This document shows positions 38,217-46,301 of a stretch of DNA of 64,000 bases, in pieces. The notes beneath the pieces are model-generated. The model worked only from the letters and a program-made list of their open reading frames with translations. It was not told the origin of the DNA and did not search any database. Position 1 is the stretch's first letter. Each line of letters opens with the position of its first letter. The stretch is from Bog-756 sp963738545 (GTDB taxonomy: Bacteria; Actinomycetota; Acidimicrobiia; Acidimicrobiales; RAAP-2): positions 248,001 to 312,000 of the forward strand of contig CAVTXA010000007.1 in the NCBI GenBank assembly GCA_963738545.1, read 5' to 3'. A program made the position numbers and the translations under genes.

Positions 38217-40844
38217 ATGATCCGTCGCACGCCCACCCTGATGGTCGCTCTGGCCGTCGCCGTCATGCCCCTGGCCGTCCTGGTGGACAGCGGCGTGGCC
38301 GGCGCCGCCGACTACACGGTGGGCACGCCGAGCCTGGCCACCATCACCAACGGCTCGACGGCGGCCCCGTGGAACGAGGCCCAGGGTGATCCCTCAGGGA
38401 CCTCCTATCCGGGGACGGACCTCCTGCCCAGCTTCCTCCCCGGAGGACCCACAGCGGGGACGCCGGCCGAGCCCAACGTGGCCGTCTACCCCGGCTCGGG
38501 CAGCGGCACGGCCGGAGTGGCTCCCTACCCGAGCGGAGTGGTCGGCACGCCCGGGCCCCTGGACGCCTACTGCGGCACCGGGAACACCACCACCGAGGCG
38601 ACCGGCTCTCCGGCCCGCCAGCCGGCCGGCACCACCCTTCCCCTGGCGCCGGCCTACTTCCCCCACATCGTGCGCACCGGCACGAACGACCTGACCGGCT
38701 ACTTCGACTACCGGCCCAAGGACGCCGACGAAGCCATCGTGATGGCCACCTCCGTCGACAACGGTCAGGACTGGACGTACCAAGGCGAGGCGCTCGAGCA
38801 GAACCGGGGCTACTGCCCCTCGGCCGATGTCAACGACGACGGCCAGGGCCATCCCAACGTGATCACGGTGGGCGGGACCACCTACCTCTACACCCTGCAG
38901 CGGCCGGCCGGGGACAACAACGGGGTGGGCATGCTGGTCCACACCCTGACCTCGTCGGGTGCCAACACCCTGGCCGGCCTACCCGCCAGCGAGCAGGTGG
39001 GCATCGACCCCGACGCCTTCGCCACGGCCGGTGCCACGGTGCCCTCCACCGGAGGGACGCCCGTGACTCTGTCGGTTAACCAGACCGGACTGGCCAACTC
39101 GCCCGAGCAGCTGGTGCCGGGACCGTTCGTCGACCTCACCCAGACCCCGGTGCCGACGGCAACCTCGGTTATCACCTGTACCGGGGTGGGGTCCGCCTCA
39201 CTGACCGGCTGTACGTCGGCCAACGGCGGAGGCGCCACCGTGGCCAGCGGTGACCTCATCGAACAGGTCATCGGCACGGTGAACACGGTCGCGACCGTCC
39301 CGAAGGGCCCGAACAACACCCTGGGCACCGGCGGGCTTTCCAGCTTGTTCATCACGTTCGAGGACAACGTCACCTCGACCATCCTCAACAACAATGCCCC
39401 CAACCGCGTCTATGTGAACGGTGTGGCCGTGTACTGCACCCAGGCCAACGCCAATCAGACCACCAAGCTGGAGGACTGCACCACCGGACCCGACGGCTCC
39501 CCTCTGGCCGCCGCCATCGGGGCCCCGGTCACGTCCGATCCCGTGGTGCCCGCCACGGCCCAACAGACCAGCGGACTGGTGGCCCCGGACGGGATCGTGG
39601 GCGTGCTGCCGACCTACCCAGGGGCCCCGGCGGGGTCGACCACCGTCCTCTACACGGAAAAGGAGCTCAACTACTTCGTGGCCGGCGTCACCAACGCCGC
39701 CGGCTCCTACAGTTCCACCACCGGCACCAATATCTCGTTCTTCGCCAACGGCAACACCACCACAACCCTGGGCAGTCCATCGCCCGGCAGCCCGGTCACC
39801 GTCGACGTGGCCGACGACACCACGACCTCGGTGATCCAAGCCACCTGCACCGGACTCACGGTGGGCTCGGCGGGCACGGCCATCTCCAGCTACGCCTCGC
39901 CGCTCATCGACACCCTGACCGGCTGCACCGTGCCCACCGTTGACAACGGCAACGCCTACGGCACCAAGGACCAGATCGGTGCGCCTGGCGCGGCCCTCGA
40001 GTCCCCCAGCACCTTGGCCAAGACAGGTGAGGGCTCGACCAACCAGGACAAGCTGTACAAGAACAACGAGGACCTGACGATCCTGCGGGCCGCCTACACC
40101 ACCGACGGCATCAACTTCTCCACGGCGGGCCTGGCCAACGGCGGTGTCATCAGCGGTCAGGGCAACGAGGGGTCGAACTACGACGACATCAACGACCCGT
40201 CCACGACGACCGACCCGCCCGGGGGCCCCAACCAGTACGGGGCCCAGGGGTCCGCCCTGGCCACCGAGATGCGCTGGGTGGGATCGGCGGGCTCGATCAT
40301 CACCAACACCGCCGGTGCCGTGCCGGTCTACCAACTGTTCCTGTCGGGAGCATGGGCGGTGGACGGTGACAGCGACGCCTTCAACCAGATCTACGAGACG
40401 ACCTCTACCGACGGCGAACACTGGACGGTGCCGGTCTCGGTGATCAGCACCGACTACACCTTCTCGGCCTCGGCCGCCCAAGACGCGACTCCGAGTCAGG
40501 CCCTCGGCCTCTCGGCGTACTACTCGGGCCGGGCCTACGGCCCGAGTGTGGTGCCCAACGGGGACGGCAGCCTGACCATGGTCTTCGCCGGCTACCGGAT
40601 CCCGAAGACCATCGCCGCCGTCGGCACAGTGCTCGGCACCAACGGATCGGACCTCTACACCATCGGGGCCAACGATCCCGCCCTCTACCGCAATATTCTC
40701 GTGGTCACCCTCGACCCGTTGCCCAACGGTGGAGACGCTCCCGAGGTCCCGGCGACCCTTCTGCTGCCCTTCGCGGCGGTGGCGGTGGGCGGTGCGTGGT
40801 TGGTGGTGGTGCGCCGGCGGAGGCAGGGAGTGATCGAACGCTGA
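38217..40844 (+). CDS. Large secreted surface protein with the same C-terminal anchor
   Basis: An 875-residue exported protein from ATG 38217 with a clear signal peptide (LMVALAVAVMPLAVLVDSG). The first part (DADEAIVMATSVDNGQDWTY, NDDGQGHPNV) and the last (YGPSVVPNGDGSLTMVFAGY) look like sialidase/BNR-type beta-propeller blades. Between them lie two cysteine-bearing units, SVITCTGVGSASLTGCTS and SVIQATCTGLTVG...LTGCT. The tail APEVPATLLLPFAAVAVGG is followed by a membrane helix and RRRRQ. It lies 58 bases after the previous gene and is probably co-transcribed. No enzyme function can be assigned. Confidence 0.72.
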   Translation: MIRRTPTLMVALAVAVMPLAVLVDSGVAGAADYTVGTPSLATITNGSTAAPWNEAQGDPSGTSYPGTDLLPSFLPGGPTAGTPAEPNVAVYPGSGSGTAGVAPYPSGVVGTPGPLDAYCGTGNTTTEATGSPARQPAGTTLPLAPAYFPHIVRTGTNDLTGYFDYRPKDADEAIVMATSVDNGQDWTYQGEALEQNRGYCPSADVNDDGQGHPNVITVGGTTYLYTLQRPAGDNNGVGMLVHTLTSSGANTLAGLPASEQVGIDPDAFATAGATVPSTGGTPVTLSVNQTGLANSPEQLVPGPFVDLTQTPVPTATSVITCTGVGSASLTGCTSANGGGATVASGDLIEQVIGTVNTVATVPKGPNNTLGTGGLSSLFITFEDNVTSTILNNNAPNRVYVNGVAVYCTQANANQTTKLEDCTTGPDGSPLAAAIGAPVTSDPVVPATAQQTSGLVAPDGIVGVLPTYPGAPAGSTTVLYTEKELNYFVAGVTNAAGSYSSTTGTNISFFANGNTTTTLGSPSPGSPVTVDVADDTTTSVIQATCTGLTVGSAGTAISSYASPLIDTLTGCTVPTVDNGNAYGTKDQIGAPGAALESPSTLAKTGEGSTNQDKLYKNNEDLTILRAAYTTDGINFSTAGLANGGVISGQGNEGSNYDDINDPSTTTDPPGGPNQYGAQGSALATEMRWVGSAGSIITNTAGAVPVYQLFLSGAWAVDGDSDAFNQIYETTSTDGEHWTVPVSVISTDYTFSASAAQDATPSQALGLSAYYSGRAYGPSVVPNGDGSLTMVFAGYRIPKTIAAVGTVLGTNGSDLYTIGANDPALYRNILVVTLDPLPNGGDAPEVPATLLLPFAAVAVGGAWLVVVRRRRQGVIER

Positions 40845-41006
40845 GCCAGCGGTGAGCGAAGGGGGTCCGTTCTCCGACCCGGGGTCGAACCAGGCAGCCG
40901 AGTTCGTCGACACATCCAGAACGAGCAGTGCACGACGTCCCGTTGGCGCTCGACGCTGGTTGACCGGATCCACCCGCCCGGCGACTCCGGCCGATCGCCT
41001 TTTGCG

Positions 41007-41477
41007 TTAGCCGTCGATCCCTCCGAACTCCTGCTCGGGGCGAAACAACGTGAATCCCAGCGCCTCAGCGGCCTGGGCCTGACGGATGTCTCGGGTTAGG
41101 AACTCCACACGCTCGTTCCTGGCGTTGGACAGAACAGCGGCACTGGCCAACTGCAACGCGTCGAGCGTACGGACTGCTTCCTCCAACACGAACTGGCGCG
41201 CCGTCACAAACGTGTCCCGGGTAAGCGGAACGACGGCGAGGGTGCCGTCGTCATCGGTATCGTCCGCGTAGGCCTCGAGGCGCTCGGCCATGCCCTCTCC
41301 GTCAAGGCGCCCGCTCTGCCGTGCCCTGGCCAGCAGACTGGCGAACTCCACGTCAGCCAGTTGCGAGATCGCCACCGGATGTTCGCTGCCGAACAGGATC
41401 TGGCGGATCCAGGATCCGTCCGCTTCGTCTCCGAGATAGGCGGTACCCAACGCACTGGTATCAGCGAAGACGATCAC
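41007..41477 (-). CDS. PIN-domain ribonuclease toxin (VapC-type)
   Basis: A 156-residue PIN-domain toxin. Acidic metal-binding residues are in VFADTSALG (Asp6), ADVEFASLLAR, TLDALQLASAAVL and FLTRDIRQAQAAEALG. These enzymes cut specific RNAs. The GTG at 41477 overlaps the antitoxin stop by four bases (GTGA), giving tight coupling. A longer open frame upstream lacks PIN character. Confidence 0.87.
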   Translation of the reverse strand: MIVFADTSALGTAYLGDEADGSWIRQILFGSEHPVAISQLADVEFASLLARARQSGRLDGEGMAERLEAYADDTDDDGTLAVVPLTRDTFVTARQFVLEEAVRTLDALQLASAAVLSNARNERVEFLTRDIRQAQAAEALGFTLFRPEQEFGGIDG

Positions 41478-41770
41478 CGCTCGTCGCGCTCGGCGCTCAC
41501 CAGACCGGCGGCATACCCGGCTGGGGTGGCGATCGTCGTCTGCAGATCCTTGCCGGACTTTCTGGGACCATGGCGCCGCGCCGGTCGCTCCATCACGAAC
41601 CCGTTGGCGATCGCCGCCGCCTTCCACATCTGCCGCGAGGAGTGTGGCCCCTCCACTGCCACCCGGAGAAGCCGGGTCACGTAGGAGTTGACTGATTCGC
41701 CGGCCTCGGCGGCACGACGCCTCAGGGCCTCAGCCAGTTCCTCATCGACCCTGGTGATGATCTGCTTCAT
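41474..41770 (-). CDS. Ribbon-helix-helix antitoxin (VapB-type)
   Basis: A 98-residue antitoxin. The N-terminal part MKQIITRVDEELAEALRRRA plus AGESVNSYVTRLLRVAVE is a ribbon-helix-helix DNA-binding fold of the FitA/VapB kind. The C-terminal part, rich in charged residues, would wrap around the PIN toxin. It starts at ATG 41770, just downstream of a 19-base palindrome. Toxin and antitoxin overlap by GTGA. Confidence 0.85.
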   Translation of the reverse strand: MKQIITRVDEELAEALRRRAAEAGESVNSYVTRLLRVAVEGPHSSRQMWKAAAIANGFVMERPARRHGPRKSGKDLQTTIATPAGYAAGLVSAERDER

Positions 41771-41781
41771 GGCCGAATGCC

Positions 41782-41800
41782 ATCATTTTCTGGTAATGAT
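41782..41800 (-). promoter_or_regulatory. Palindromic operator upstream of the VapBC-type pair
   Basis: The inverted repeat ATCATT-ttctggt-AATGAT lies 12 bases upstream of the antitoxin start (41770). Its AT-rich, symmetric character stands out from the surroundings. It fits binding by two ribbon-helix-helix dimers. Inferred from position. Confidence 0.6.
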
Positions 41801-42074
41801 CGCACCACGAGAGGGCCGCCGTATCGAGGTGTCAGCCCATGGGGGTAATCGCTCCGCCCGCAGGTCATCGAGTAGGTCGGCGGTATCCCGTTCGATGGGA
41901 TCCACATCGGGCCGATCCTTCGTGGGCGTCCTGCCGGCTGCACCCGCCCGGAGGAGATGGGCGTCAGAGGCGTGTGGCTGATGGCCTCCCGGCCGTTGTC
42001 GATGGAGCCAGCGGCCCCTCGTGCGCCGCGGCCAGCCCGACCGGCCTGACGCCTCGTCAGTAGGCTGCGGTGCC
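41801..42074. other. Intergenic stretch, no convincing gene
   Basis: About 275 bases between the toxin-antitoxin pair and the SDR gene. An open leftward frame (41783-42076) overlaps the operator and has poor third-position GC, so I do not call it a gene. Rightward promoter elements for the SDR operon must lie here but none can be named. Confidence 0.4.
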
Positions 42075-42980
42075 ATGACCCCGCCCGGCCTCCGCCCTCC
42101 CCCGCCCTTTGGCTCCTCGGCCCTGGCCCCGGGTACCTACGACGATGCCGTGGTCATCGTCACCGGCGGCGGGACCGGTCTGGGCAAGGCCATCGCCACC
42201 GAGTTCGGGCGGCTGGGTGCGTCGGTGGGCATCCTGAGTCGGGATGAGGGTCACCGGATGGCCGGGGTCGAAGCGGTCAAAGAGGCCGGAGGCTGGCCCT
42301 ACGCTGTGGCTTGCGACATCCGGGACGCGGACTCCATCGCCGCCGCCTTCGATGCCGTCGAGGAGAACCTCGGACCCATCGACGTGCTGGTCAACAACGC
42401 GGCGGGCAACTTTCCCGTGCCGGCCGAGGACATGAGCCCCAACGCCTGGCGCACGGTGGTGGACATCGTCCTCAACGGCACCTTCCTGTGCTGTCGGGAG
42501 TTGGCCCGGCGGCTGATCACCGATGAGCGGGACGGCGCCATCGTGAACGTGGGGGCCACCTACGCCTGGACCGGTGGTCCGGGGTTCGCCCATTCGGCCG
42601 CAGCCAAGGCCGGGGTCAAGAACCTGACCGAGACCCTGGCTGTCGAGTGGGGCCCCTACGGGATCAGGGTCAACGGTCTGGTGCCCGGCCTCATGCCCCA
42701 CGAGGACGAGGTGGCGGCCATCGCCGCCGTGCCCGGGAAGTACGAGGGCCAGGACTCGCGAGTGCCTGCCGGCCGGGTCGGATTCCCCCGGGAGCTGGCC
42801 TGGGCCGCCACCTACCTCTGCTCGCCCTTCGCCACCTACATCAGCGGTCATTCCCTGGTCGTGGACGGGGCCAACTGGCAACGTCGCCACACCGTCCAAC
42901 CCCCGTTCACCCCGATCCGCGAGCAGTTGGGCCGGCCTCCCTTCGGTGAGACCCCGGCGACGAAAGGAGGCGGCTCATGA
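42075..42980 (+). CDS. Short-chain dehydrogenase, 2,4-dienoyl-CoA reductase-like
   Basis: A 301-residue SDR. The cofactor motif is TGGGTGLG (30-37) and the NNAAGNFP motif follows the fourth strand. The usual active-site YxxxK is replaced by a sequence without tyrosine, GFAHSAAAKAG, as in peroxisomal/mitochondrial-type 2,4-dienoyl-CoA or enoyl-CoA reductases. It probably handles an unsaturated acyl-CoA with NADPH. Start ATG 42075. Its stop overlaps the enoyl-CoA hydratase start (ATGA), supporting a shared acyl-CoA pathway. Confidence 0.87.
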   Translation: MTPPGLRPPPPFGSSALAPGTYDDAVVIVTGGGTGLGKAIATEFGRLGASVGILSRDEGHRMAGVEAVKEAGGWPYAVACDIRDADSIAAAFDAVEENLGPIDVLVNNAAGNFPVPAEDMSPNAWRTVVDIVLNGTFLCCRELARRLITDERDGAIVNVGATYAWTGGPGFAHSAAAKAGVKNLTETLAVEWGPYGIRVNGLVPGLMPHEDEVAAIAAVPGKYEGQDSRVPAGRVGFPRELAWAATYLCSPFATYISGHSLVVDGANWQRRHTVQPPFTPIREQLGRPPFGETPATKGGGS

Positions 42981-43798
42981 GCACCGTCGACATCCCGAGC
43001 TCCCTCGCCCCCGAGGACCAGCGCCTGGTCACCTTGGACGTGGACGGCCCGGTAGCGGTCATCACCAACAATCGCCCCGAGAAGCACAATGCCATGAGCG
43101 ACGAGATGGACCGCCGGCTGTTCGAGGTGCTGGCCCACGTCCACGAGCTCGCCGATGTGCGGGCCATCGTCTGGCGGGGTGAGGGCAAGTCGTTCTCGTC
43201 GGGTCGGGACACCGACCAGCTCGGCATCCGCACCGAGGACATCTCCGACCTCGAGTTCATCGAGCGGGGGCACCGACCGTCCCAAATGTTCTTCACCATG
43301 CCCGCCCCCATCATCTGCGCCCTGAAGGGCTGGGTGATCGGTGGCGCCTTCGAGCGGTCGCTCCTCTGTGACATCCGGGTGGCGGCGGCCGGCACCCGGA
43401 TGGTCCTGCCCGAGGTGGTCCACGGGGTCATCCCCGACACGGGCGGCATGGCCCGACTGTTCCAGATGGTGGGACATGGGGTGGCCGCCGACCTGGCCCT
43501 CACCGGTCGGGTCATGACCGCCGAGGAGGCCCTGGCCCACGGGATCATCAGCCGCCTGGTGGGCGACGAGGAAGAGCTCGAGGCGGTGACCCGGGAGATG
43601 GCCCACACCATCGCCGCCGCTCCGGCCTTCACCGTCAAGATGGCCCGCCGCACCCTCTACGGCCTCGGTGTCCACGAGGTCCAGCGGTCCATCGCCGAGG
43701 AGGCGGTGGCCCAGTCCATGGTCTTCGCCTCCCGCGACTACGCCGAGATGAAGTCGGCCCGGGCCGAAGGACGCGAACCCGTCTACCGGAGGCGATGA
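42977..43798 (+). CDS. Enoyl-CoA hydratase/isomerase-family protein
   Basis: A 273-residue crotonase-fold protein. The oxyanion-hole segments are GKSFSSGRDTDQLG and ALKGWVIGGAFERSLLCDI. A glutamate in VLPEVVHGVIPDTGG is at the position of one catalytic acid; the other is less clear, since GGAFERS replaces the usual GGGxEL, so hydratase activity is uncertain. It begins inside the stop of the SDR gene (ATGA). Confidence 0.88.
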   Translation: MSTVDIPSSLAPEDQRLVTLDVDGPVAVITNNRPEKHNAMSDEMDRRLFEVLAHVHELADVRAIVWRGEGKSFSSGRDTDQLGIRTEDISDLEFIERGHRPSQMFFTMPAPIICALKGWVIGGAFERSLLCDIRVAAAGTRMVLPEVVHGVIPDTGGMARLFQMVGHGVAADLALTGRVMTAEEALAHGIISRLVGDEEELEAVTREMAHTIAAAPAFTVKMARRTLYGLGVHEVQRSIAEEAVAQSMVFASRDYAEMKSARAEGREPVYRRR

Positions 43799-43932
43799 GC
43801 GGGTTCTTCCCGTTTGAGGCAGCGCCGGCGGGTGCCGGGACCCGCCGGTTCCGGTTCGGTCTCGACCGGGTAGAACGGGAGGAGCGCCCCGGAACCCGTC
43901 CCGGAGGCACCCACCACTTCTGAGGAGATCCC

Positions 43933-44808
43933 ATGGCCACCACCGATCAGTCCACGCTGCCCGTCCACCACTCCGGCACGTTCGCCCTGGCCGGAAGCGA
44001 GGTCCACCGCCTCGGTTACGGCGCCATGCAGATCACCGGCGACGGAGTGTGGGGTGAACCGGCCGACCGGGCCGAGTGTGTACGGACCGTACGACGAGCC
44101 GTCGAGCTGGGTGTCGACCTCATCGACACCGCCGACTCCTACGGTCCCGAGGTTTCCGAGAGCATCATCCACGAGGCCCTCCACCCCTACCCCGAGGGGC
44201 TGGTCATCGCCACCAAGGCCGGACTGACCCGCCAGGGCCCCGGACAGTGGCTCCCGGTCGGACGGCCCGAGTACCTGCGCCAGCAGTGCGAGATGAGCCT
44301 GCGCCGCCTGGGAGTGGAGACCATTGACCTGTTCCAACTGCACCGCATCGACGCCAAGGTGCCCGCCGCCGAGCAGTTCGGCCTGCTGTCGGACCTGATC
44401 GACGAGGGCAAGGTCCGCACCGTCGGACTCAGCCAGGTGAGTGTGAAGGAGGTGAAGGCGGCCCTCGCTGTGGTGCCCGTGGTCAGCGTGCAGAACCTCT
44501 ACAACCTGACCGACCGCTCGTCAGAGGACGTCCTCGACTTCTGCGAGGCCGAGGGCATCGGCTTCATCCCGTGGTTCCCCATCGCCGCCGGCGCCCTGGC
44601 CAATCCGGGTGGTCCGGTCGACGCAGTGGTGAAGGAGACCGGGACCACGCCGTCCCAGGTGGCACTGGCCTGGCTGCTGCACCGTTCGCCGGTCATGCTC
44701 CCCATTCCCGGAACCAAGTCCCCGGGTCACGTGGAGGAGAATTGCCGGGCGGGCACCGTGGAGCTGACCGACGACCAGCTGGCCTCGCTCAGCGCCGCGG
44801 CCGCCTGA
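43933..44808 (+). CDS. Aldo/keto reductase
   Basis: A 291-residue NADPH-dependent carbonyl reductase of the aldo/keto reductase family. The catalytic tetrad can be placed: Asp and Tyr in LIDTADSYGPEVSE, Lys in LVIATKAGLTRQGP and His in LFQLHRIDAK. The NADPH site is PIPGTKSPGHVEEN near the C-terminus. The start ATG 43933 follows GAGGAGA. It lies 134 bases after the hydratase gene; co-transcription is possible. Confidence 0.93.
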   Translation: MATTDQSTLPVHHSGTFALAGSEVHRLGYGAMQITGDGVWGEPADRAECVRTVRRAVELGVDLIDTADSYGPEVSESIIHEALHPYPEGLVIATKAGLTRQGPGQWLPVGRPEYLRQQCEMSLRRLGVETIDLFQLHRIDAKVPAAEQFGLLSDLIDEGKVRTVGLSQVSVKEVKAALAVVPVVSVQNLYNLTDRSSEDVLDFCEAEGIGFIPWFPIAAGALANPGGPVDAVVKETGTTPSQVALAWLLHRSPVMLPIPGTKSPGHVEENCRAGTVELTDDQLASLSAAAA

Positions 44809-44944
44809 GGCGACTCGCCGAGGCTCCAGACTGGGGCCGTGGCGAACGACCCACGGCCGCCCGCGCACGTTCATCCGATGGGGGTGGCAACGGGGACGAC
44901 GAGCGACCAAGGATCGGCGTCCCTTCGACCCGGTTTGTTGGCGG

Positions 44945-45331
44945 TCAGACCCGGATGATCTGGAGTTCCTCCAGCTCGACATGGTGGGCGTCCTGCGTCA
45001 CGAGGGGGACGTCGAGCGCCAGGGCCGTGGCGGCGATCCACGAGTCGTTGACCGCCATGCGCAGGCCGGCCTCCCTGAGCAGGACCCGCAGATAGGCCCA
45101 CGACTCGGCGATGGACTCGTCGACCGGGACGGGATCGAAGCTGAGTGCCCGCCGGTAGGTGTCGAGTCGTCTCACCCGCGTGCTGCTGTCCTCGGCCGCC
45201 AGCACGCCCGCTCGGAGTTCCCCGACGGTGACGACCGAGATGGCCAGCTCATCGGGCACGGCGTCGAGGTCGAGGGGTCGCCCGGACTCACGGGCGATGA
45301 ACACCGAGGTGTCGGCGACCGCCCGACTCAC
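44945..45331 (-). CDS. PIN-domain ribonuclease toxin (VapC-type)
   Basis: A 128-residue PIN-domain toxin. The metal-binding acids lie in AVADTSVFIARES (Asp7), TVGELRAGV, AVNDSWIAATA and VTQDAHHVEL. This is the standard VapC set. The GTG at 45331 overlaps the antitoxin stop by four bases (GTGA). It is not closely similar to the other PIN toxin at 41007. Confidence 0.88.
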   Translation of the reverse strand: MSRAVADTSVFIARESGRPLDLDAVPDELAISVVTVGELRAGVLAAEDSSTRVRRLDTYRRALSFDPVPVDESIAESWAYLRVLLREAGLRMAVNDSWIAATALALDVPLVTQDAHHVELEELQIIRV

Positions 45332-45582
45332 CGGAGGTCGTCGGTGGTGTCCGGGGCCAGCCGGTGCAGCGCGTCGGTCAGGCCGGCGTCGGCCTGGTGT
45401 CCGACAACCCGGTCCAGGAATGCCGCCCTGGGCATCCAGCGGGGACGGGAACCGACCGGGTGGAGGGTGGCCACCGCACGGCCGTCGACCGTGATGGTCA
45501 CCTCTTCGCCACCCTCGACGCGTGCAAGCAGCTCGCGGGTGTTGTTCCGTAGTTGCCGTGATGCCACGCTGGCCACAGTCAC
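45328..45582 (-). CDS. Phd/YefM-family antitoxin
   Basis: An 84-residue antitoxin. VASVASRQLRNNTRELLARV followed by GEEVTITVDGRAVATLHPV is the Phd/YefM DNA-binding fold. The C-terminal helix binds the PIN toxin encoded next. The start is GTG 45582 or GTG 45576, directly downstream of an 18-base palindrome, so the leader is very short. A different antitoxin class from that at 41474. Confidence 0.87.
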   Translation of the reverse strand: MTVASVASRQLRNNTRELLARVEGGEEVTITVDGRAVATLHPVGSRPRWMPRAAFLDRVVGHQADAGLTDALHRLAPDTTDDLR

Positions 45583-45585
45583 GAA

Positions 45586-45603
45586 TGTAGCACATGTGAC
45601 ACA
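45586..45603 (-). promoter_or_regulatory. Palindromic operator of the Phd-PIN pair
   Basis: The sequence TGTagCACATGTGacACA is symmetric except for two central-flank bases on each side, with a perfect CACATGTG core (45591-45598). It ends three bases before the antitoxin start, so binding would block transcription or the start region. Assigned by position and symmetry. Confidence 0.6.
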
Positions 45604-45717
45604 TCCCGCAATCCTCTGCCTGCTACCAGCATGGTCCGATCACCACGGTCCGGGCCCGGATCGGCGGCGATGACGTCCGGCCGGTTCCATGGCCGTAGGC
45701 CACCGTGCAGCGGACAC

Positions 45718-46182
45718 CTACCTCGAGCGGCGGCGGCTGGCCATGGCCACCAGGGCGTCCACCGCGGTGGCCGCCACCCCGAAGGTGATCTCGTTGGTCA
45801 GTCCCGACGGCGATTCGTTCTGGACCCAGGAGTGGAGGCGTCGGATCGAGCGGGGGAACGGGTAGACGCCGAAGAAGTGTTGGATGGGCTTGTCCAGATC
45901 CAGGAGGGCCGCGCCGGCCATGGCGGCGACCACCGCGGGTCGGGCCTTCGGGTCGACAGCCCAAGCCGATGCGGCCAACGCCCCCAGACCAAGAAGTCCG
46001 TCGCGTCGAGCCACGGACAAGAAGTGCTCGGCTCCCTCCTCGGTCGAGGTGTCGCAACTCCAGTGAGGCACCGCATCGAGCGCCAGATGGGATCCCACCC
46101 CGACGAGGAAGGCGGCGCAGGGCCGGCCCTCCAGGGCACGACCGATCAGGACCCCGGAGAGGACATGGTTGGTCACGAACAC
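45718..46182 (-). CDS. Small membrane-associated protein, YdjM-like
   Basis: A 154-residue protein. Histidine- and aspartate-containing motifs NHVLSGVLIG, VGSHLALDAVPHW and LDLDKPIQHFFG, with moderately hydrophobic helices between them, resemble the YdjM/LexA-regulated inner-membrane hydrolase group, where they may bind metal. The similarity is from memory and modest. Start GTG 46182. Confidence 0.6.
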   Translation of the reverse strand: MFVTNHVLSGVLIGRALEGRPCAAFLVGVGSHLALDAVPHWSCDTSTEEGAEHFLSVARRDGLLGLGALAASAWAVDPKARPAVVAAMAGAALLDLDKPIQHFFGVYPFPRSIRRLHSWVQNESPSGLTNEITFGVAATAVDALVAMASRRRSR

Positions 46183-46301
46183 CCGCCCACTCTCCCAGGC
46201 CAGACGGGGCGGGCACCGTCAGGACCACGTTTCTGACCTGCCGGGTGGGGTGTGCAGGCTGGCGGATGGCGGATCCGCAAGCATGGGAAGGGAAGCCCCG
46301 G

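Noticed and set aside
41783..42076. A 97-residue leftward open frame just upstream of the antitoxin gene
   Set aside because: It overlaps the palindromic operator, has poor third-position GC and no family resemblance.
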